Shown: positions 59,907 through 64,000 of the stretch, piece after piece
How positions within the stretch are numbered: position 1 is the stretch's first letter
Layout: the number at the start of each line of letters is the position of its first letter
Assembly: GCA_001466705.2 (NCBI GenBank)
Contig: LATX02000100.1
Location: 930,001-994,000, forward strand
DNA length: 64,000 nucleotides
From: Moniliophthora roreri
Taxonomy: Eukaryota > Basidiomycota > Agaricomycetes > Agaricales > Marasmiaceae
Direction of reading: 5' to 3'
Position numbers and translations under genes: made by a program
The notes under the pieces: generated by a model
The model's input: the letters and a program-made list of their open reading frames with translations, nothing else
Told to the model about the DNA's origin: nothing
Database searches by the model: none

Positions 59907-60015
59907 CACCTCGGCTGGATAAGGGCAAAAAAAAAAACTAGTACTTGAGTTTGAGCGATACCTTGCAGTTGAATGGCTACAACAAAAAAAAAAAACACAT
60001 TGAATAATGATGCTA
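59907..60015 (-). repeat. duplicated tRNA-Gly 3' flank, copy 2
   Basis: Counterpart of 59573-59640; contains A-runs that on the minus strand are the T-run terminator of the tRNA at 60016. Confidence 0.6.
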
Positions 60016-60117
60016 TGCATTAAGGGGGAATCGAACCCCCGGCGGGTCGAAGCTTAGTACTCCACATTGTCTGATGTATTATGGCAACGACCCAGGTTAC
60101 CACTACCCCATTAATGC
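60016..60117 (-). tRNA. tRNA-Gly(GCC) with 31-nt intron
   Basis: Mature sequence matches the tRNA at 57966-58047 in every stem and in anticodon GCC, in the opposite orientation. The intron after position 37 is 31 nt, sharing only its first few and last few bases with the 11-nt intron of the other copy. The mature length is again 71 nt. A T-run terminator lies at 59984-59994 (minus-strand downstream). Confidence 0.92.
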
Positions 60118-60119
60118 TA

Positions 60120-60675
60120 CATCAGCACGTTGCTAGAAATATTGTCCGAGAGACAACAATTGTAAAACCGAGTCACATGTTCAAGAGTCAAATTTTTTTT
60201 TGCCTCGTCCCCGGCCGCGGCGTAATGGATGAGGGTCGCACGTTAGTCTCTTGGACTCGAACAAACTCTACAAATCCGAATGTGACACAAGGGTTTACAG
60301 AGCTCTCCATTTTTACGTTTCCAATTTCCCTCTGAGCGTCTCTCTTCTTTGTTCATTCCACTGAAGAATTTCAACAGGGGGGGGGGGGGGGGGGGGGGGC
60401 GAAGAATTGGGTACAAGATAAAAACTCTTTTTTTTTTTTTTTTTTCAAACATCTGAATCCTTAGCCCGGCTTTTCCTGTCTAGGACCCTCCCTCTTGTCA
60501 ACTGCAGTCTTGCCAACGCAAACTACTACGAGAAGGACAAATATGAACTCGGAACGATAATTTGACTTCAAAAAAAAAAGTCGATTGGATTAGCGTACCT
60601 GTGAAGGAATGAATTTCATTATGCACGAAAGAGTCGGATGTATGCCTTTTATAACCCCCTGACCGTCTGACTCGA

Positions 60676-60707
<32 letters not shown>

Positions 60708-60920
60708 CCCCACTCTAGCATAATTGCAAGATGGACAATAGCTTTGTTCTTCAAAGTCACTGCCAGCTCCCGAGTCCCCACATCTCAGCTAAAGCTTCAA
60801 CTGGAAGGAGAGAAGGAAGATCACGTAGCTGCATTTTTGAGGTGACGGTAAATGTTAACCTCTGCAAAGTTCTGCACATACTCTGGATGGCGCTGACAAC
60901 GAGCTATCATTTGTAGTCAA
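60120..60920. repeat. homopolymer-rich intergenic sequence
   Basis: Contains a G-run of about 24 at 60377-60400, T-runs near 60427-60446 and a T-run of about 29 near 60679-60707. No gene supported. Confidence 0.7.
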
Positions 60921-60925
60921 CAACC

Positions 60926-61330
60926 ATGGGCATTCAGATCGATGGAAACATTCATCGAAACTGGTGGGGGCCTCTGACATCATATCCGCGCAGCATTATT
61001 TTCGCTAACATCCTCTTCGCCTACCTCAGGCTGCCCGAACAGAAAGTGTATCAGTACCATCTGCGCATGCGTTTCTACCCAGTCAGCAGTGCTCCACCAA
61101 GGGTGGATGCCGTTCTCAGCCGGGTATACTACAAATAACATTATGACACCTGGCGTCTATTTATTATGCTGCACGGTCATGGTAAGAGATTCCCTTGCAG
61201 AATCAACATTTTGATCCTGATTACGCTCCATCTTTCAACTTTTTTTTTTTCTAACAGAACATGAAACGTGTTTAATGACTCGGACCTCTCGGGTATATTC
61301 TACTCTGACGACTGGGAGTAGTACGAGTTG
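60926..61330 (+). pseudogene. truncated copy of a membrane-protein gene
   Basis: Contains SAPPRVDAVLSRVYY (near 61090-61130), then after a stop DSDLSGIFYSDDW (61279-61317). The latter parallels DDSDLSRISYTDGWRQ of the longer gene that follows, and both copies share a CGGTCATGGTAAGAG-like intron start. It ends in frame breaks with no transmembrane part, so it is a 5' remnant of a tandem duplicate. Confidence 0.5.
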
Positions 61331-61589
61331 ATTATCACTCGACGTTCATCGCTATTGTATGCAGTAGCTGTAAGTCGTTTCACACATGCTTACGATTGAA
61401 CCGTACCTTGTGCTTACCGTTCTGCCCTGGCAGTTAATTCCTCTGTACCTATTATAAAGGCAGGATGATGTTCACAAATCACAATCAGTGTTGTATAACA
61501 TAATCCACGACCGCTATGTACGAGAAGCTCCGAATCGAGGCTACAATCAAATGATGGAGGCATAACCGCCCCCCCCCCTTGGAGTCACG

Positions 61590-63694
61590 AGCCGCACTCC
61601 AATCGATGTGTGGGGATGGCATACTATTCACGATGCGCCAGCGGTGGATGCTGTCCCCCAACTACCGGCATACTGTGAATGATACGTCTTCGGTGAGGAC
61701 ACTAGAGATAAAGTCTTTTCCACAGTCTTTGTGGCCATGGTGAGAGCTCCCTTGGCCGAATTCATTCGACGTTTTGATATTGATCCGTCTGTAACCAAAC
61801 AGGTCTTTTATAGAGCAATGTTTCATAGCGTCGAACGCTAGTTGCATTTTGCCTATTCACTAACGCTACGGACGCCGATTCTGGACCCGATCTGTTCCTG
61901 GGCTCTCCCTCTTCACATTACCTGCAGACCATGCAGCGTATTGATGATTCAGACCTCTCACGCATCTCTTACACCGATGGCTGGCGACAAAAAACAGGTT
62001 CTACTGCACATTTCAACTTCACAGATCACGTAACCAATGTTACGGACTCACAGGCGGTTTTCCGTTTCCTTGGTATGTTTCCCTTTGTTCCGAGTCTCTT
62101 CTTCATCGTGTTACCAATTCTCATATTACCGATAATAGGCACCTACGTCGAAGTGCATGGCGAATTACGCTTTGTAGCCGGTCAACATGCCGATTTGCAG
62201 AAATTGGTTTTTTACGATTGACGGTGGTCAACCTTATACGTATCAGCCTACACCTACACCGGATAGAGGTACTCTCCAGTTCAATGTGAACTCGTTACCG
62301 CTGGAAGCGAGGGATCATGAACTGGTTATCAGGTGTACCAACGACACAAACGATTTGGTTGGACTATATTTACGGTTGCCCAGCAGGCTCAGGTTAACTT
62401 TGGCTTAGTGAATCGAGTGAGTTGGAATTGATCAGTGGCAAATTAGTGCAGTTCCTGGATATTTATGGCAGGGAAGGCCTTCTAACAGCTGTTCGCCGCC
62501 GCCACCGACTGTATACGGAAACATATCATACAGAATACTTCATTCCCTCCGAAAACCAAGCACAAATTCAGTGTTCCCGCCTCTCGACACGCCGAGATTG
62601 ATACCAAAATTACTGGGAAATACTTTGTTCTGCATCCCGGACAAGGAACCAACTCTGGGGACTAGTGCCGGAAGTCGCAAAAAGTCTTCCTTACCTTAAA
62701 ACTGGGTCAGCGAATATTTCAGCGAGTGGTACTTATATCTACCGAGACCTCTGCACTCTTATTGAAAAAGTAGTGGGTGAAGGGATGATGAACACCGGGA
62801 GTCCTCAACCATGAGCCACCATCCACGTTCTTGACACAATTTTACTTACCTCACCATTCCTTCTCAATGATTCCGCGAGGTTTCCGGACTTTCACCTCTA
62901 GAATTCTACAGAGGTACGTGCATGGGTGCACCGACCCGCGATTTCACCAACCAATTGAACTCTATCGCAGGATCGCCTCGCCGCGGCGCAATACGCATCA
63001 GCGCAAATCAATTCTCACGCTAGCCCACACAAGCAAGCGTGCAAGTTTGCGAGGGAAAAATAGTGAGTTTCATGTTTTTACCAATAATAACTTGAATAAG
63101 TGATGTTTTACTTACATCCGCTGCGACACCTGGAACGACGACACCGTTGGATGGGGCCTAGGACAACTTCAGCGGGTTGGCTAGCAATTCAATTCAATTC
63201 AATTAGGCATTGACGGGTACCTATCAGCATCAAGCTTCTATTGCAAGGCGAAGCTTGCAAAGTTGAAAGTTAACCTGAGCCTGCTGGGCAACCGTACTAT
63301 ATTGATTATCTTCCAGTGGGAGCGGAAGTACGGGACGGAAGCGAAAGCGGGGCTGTCGTAGGTATCGTAGGATTTGTGGCGCTTTCGATCGGGCTTGTGG
63401 TTTGGTTGTGGAAGAGGCGTAAGAAGATGCTCCGAAGGGGGCATGCTATTACTCGTGAGTATTGATATGAATGATAATGTGCTGTGGAAAGGCTCAAACC
63501 TTTCTTCCATAGCCTTCGAGTATCCGATACTTCCCAGCATGCTGGTACCTGATCTTCAAGATTCCAATGCTTCTTCACAAATAACATCACATCGGAAGAG
63601 CCCTCTACCGCAGGTACAACCAACGCCAACTCCTCCAATTTCAAGGCCTAGTGCCAGCCCACCGCCTTATCCCGGGCTTCCGAAGGGGGCCTAG
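61590..63694 (+). pseudogene. single-pass membrane-protein gene interrupted by a transposon
   Basis: Order of parts: DAPAVDAVPQLPAYCE then TGA (near 61640-61680); DDSDLSRISYTDGWRQ and FNFTDHVTNVTDSQAVFRFL (61940-62070); intron; TYVEVHGELRF; after a frameshift FTIDGGQPYTYQPTPTPDRG and EARDHELVIRC (62210-62335). After the 926-bp insertion come YIDYLPVGAEVRDGSE, a helix VVGIVGFVALSIGLVVWLW, basic RRKKMLRR and a Pro/Ser tail SRPSASPPPYPGLPKGA ending TAG 63692-63694. This is the plan of a large Agaricomycete group: an extracellular beta-sandwich, one helix and a cytosolic tail, function unknown. A stop, at least one frameshift and the insertion show it is dead. Confidence 0.7.
62371..63296. mobile_element. 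926-bp non-autonomous DNA transposon with 31-bp perfect TIRs
   Basis: TACGGTTGCCCAGCAGGC and the following bases to CTTT (62371-62401) recur as perfect complement at 63266-63296. CTATATT flanks both ends (62364-62370 and 63297-63303); counting the preceding A, the duplication is 7-8 bp, as for hAT-like elements. Removing the element and one duplicate brings the host gene parts WLDY/IDYLPV together. It encodes no transposase; only short ORFs are inside (for example 62831-63103). Confidence 0.85.
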
Positions 63695-64000
63695 GTCTTC
63701 TTGTTCGTTACTATTCTATATAGTCACTATGTGAGTTGTTGCACGCCTTATGGAAGTAAGTATCTTACGCTTAATGACCTACCCTTGCAGATAATATTGT
63801 AAAGCTGTACTATAGTATGACATGTCGTCAACTTAATCGCATTCATCTCTAACCGCCACTTACACGCCTATTAAATATGGGATCAACCGTGCAACCGGGA
63901 ATATTTGCAGTGGGGGGCGGGGACGGGGGGCGCATCAGGAAATTACCAAGTTTTCTCCCCACTTGCGTCCGAAATCCTCCGAGTCCTCCCCACGTCACAG
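63695..64000. other. 3' flank of the dead membrane-protein gene
   Basis: No gene seen up to the window end; G-rich tracts near 63910-63930. Confidence 0.4.

Overview
The window looks like nuclear DNA of a mushroom-forming basidiomycete (Agaricomycetes). Genes are split by many 45-80 nt GT-AG introns. The families present are typical of that group: two DUF6534 seven-helix proteins, an alpha-kinase with Cys-rich N-terminal modules, a Tet-like 2OG-Fe(II) oxygenase, two kinds of DDE integrase-like transposase gene, a P450 and an ACS-type MFS transporter. Family calls rest on recognised motifs; no database search was possible.

Left part (about 0.6-29.7 kb): a graveyard of transposable elements, AT-rich and strikingly short of CpG. 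It holds a tRNA-derived SINE-like repeat at each side (145-391, 6728-7005) of a 6.2-kb element with ~60-bp inverted ends (403-6636) that carries a dead integrase-like gene on the minus strand. Next comes a segment of about 15.5 kb (9086-24604) bounded by ~0.36-kb inverted repeats. It contains broken genes for a Tet-like oxygenase, an alpha-kinase and a second DDE integrase, plus an apparently perfect 1517-bp tandem duplication. Last is a 971-codon single-frame gene (26829-29744) killed by seven in-frame stops, every one explicable as a C-to-T change.

Middle part (30.6-57.4 kb): normal composition. Two diverged inverted arms (30582-33770 and 52743-57430) each once carried a small secreted Cys-rich protein gene and an eight-exon orphan gene. 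The left arm kept the secreted protein and lost the orphan; the right arm kept the orphan and lost the secreted protein. The ~19-kb spacer holds an intact 11-exon P450 (minus), a zinc-knuckle protein, two intact DUF6534 genes, a very young 1764-bp non-autonomous LTR element with identical 167-bp LTRs, and an intact MFS transporter. The right arm is split by a 942-bp DNA transposon with its own zinc-binding-protein ORF.

Right part (57.4-64 kb): two intact intron-containing tRNA-Gly(GCC) genes in opposite orientation, with a tRNA-Gly pseudogene and a 3' fragment nearby; a GPI-type small secreted protein gene; many long homopolymer tracts; and a tandem pair of decayed single-pass membrane-protein genes, one interrupted by a 926-bp transposon with 31-bp perfect inverted ends.

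Overall this is a repeat-dense accessory region: an old, deaminated transposon block next to a gene-bearing block that is still being rearranged by young non-autonomous elements.
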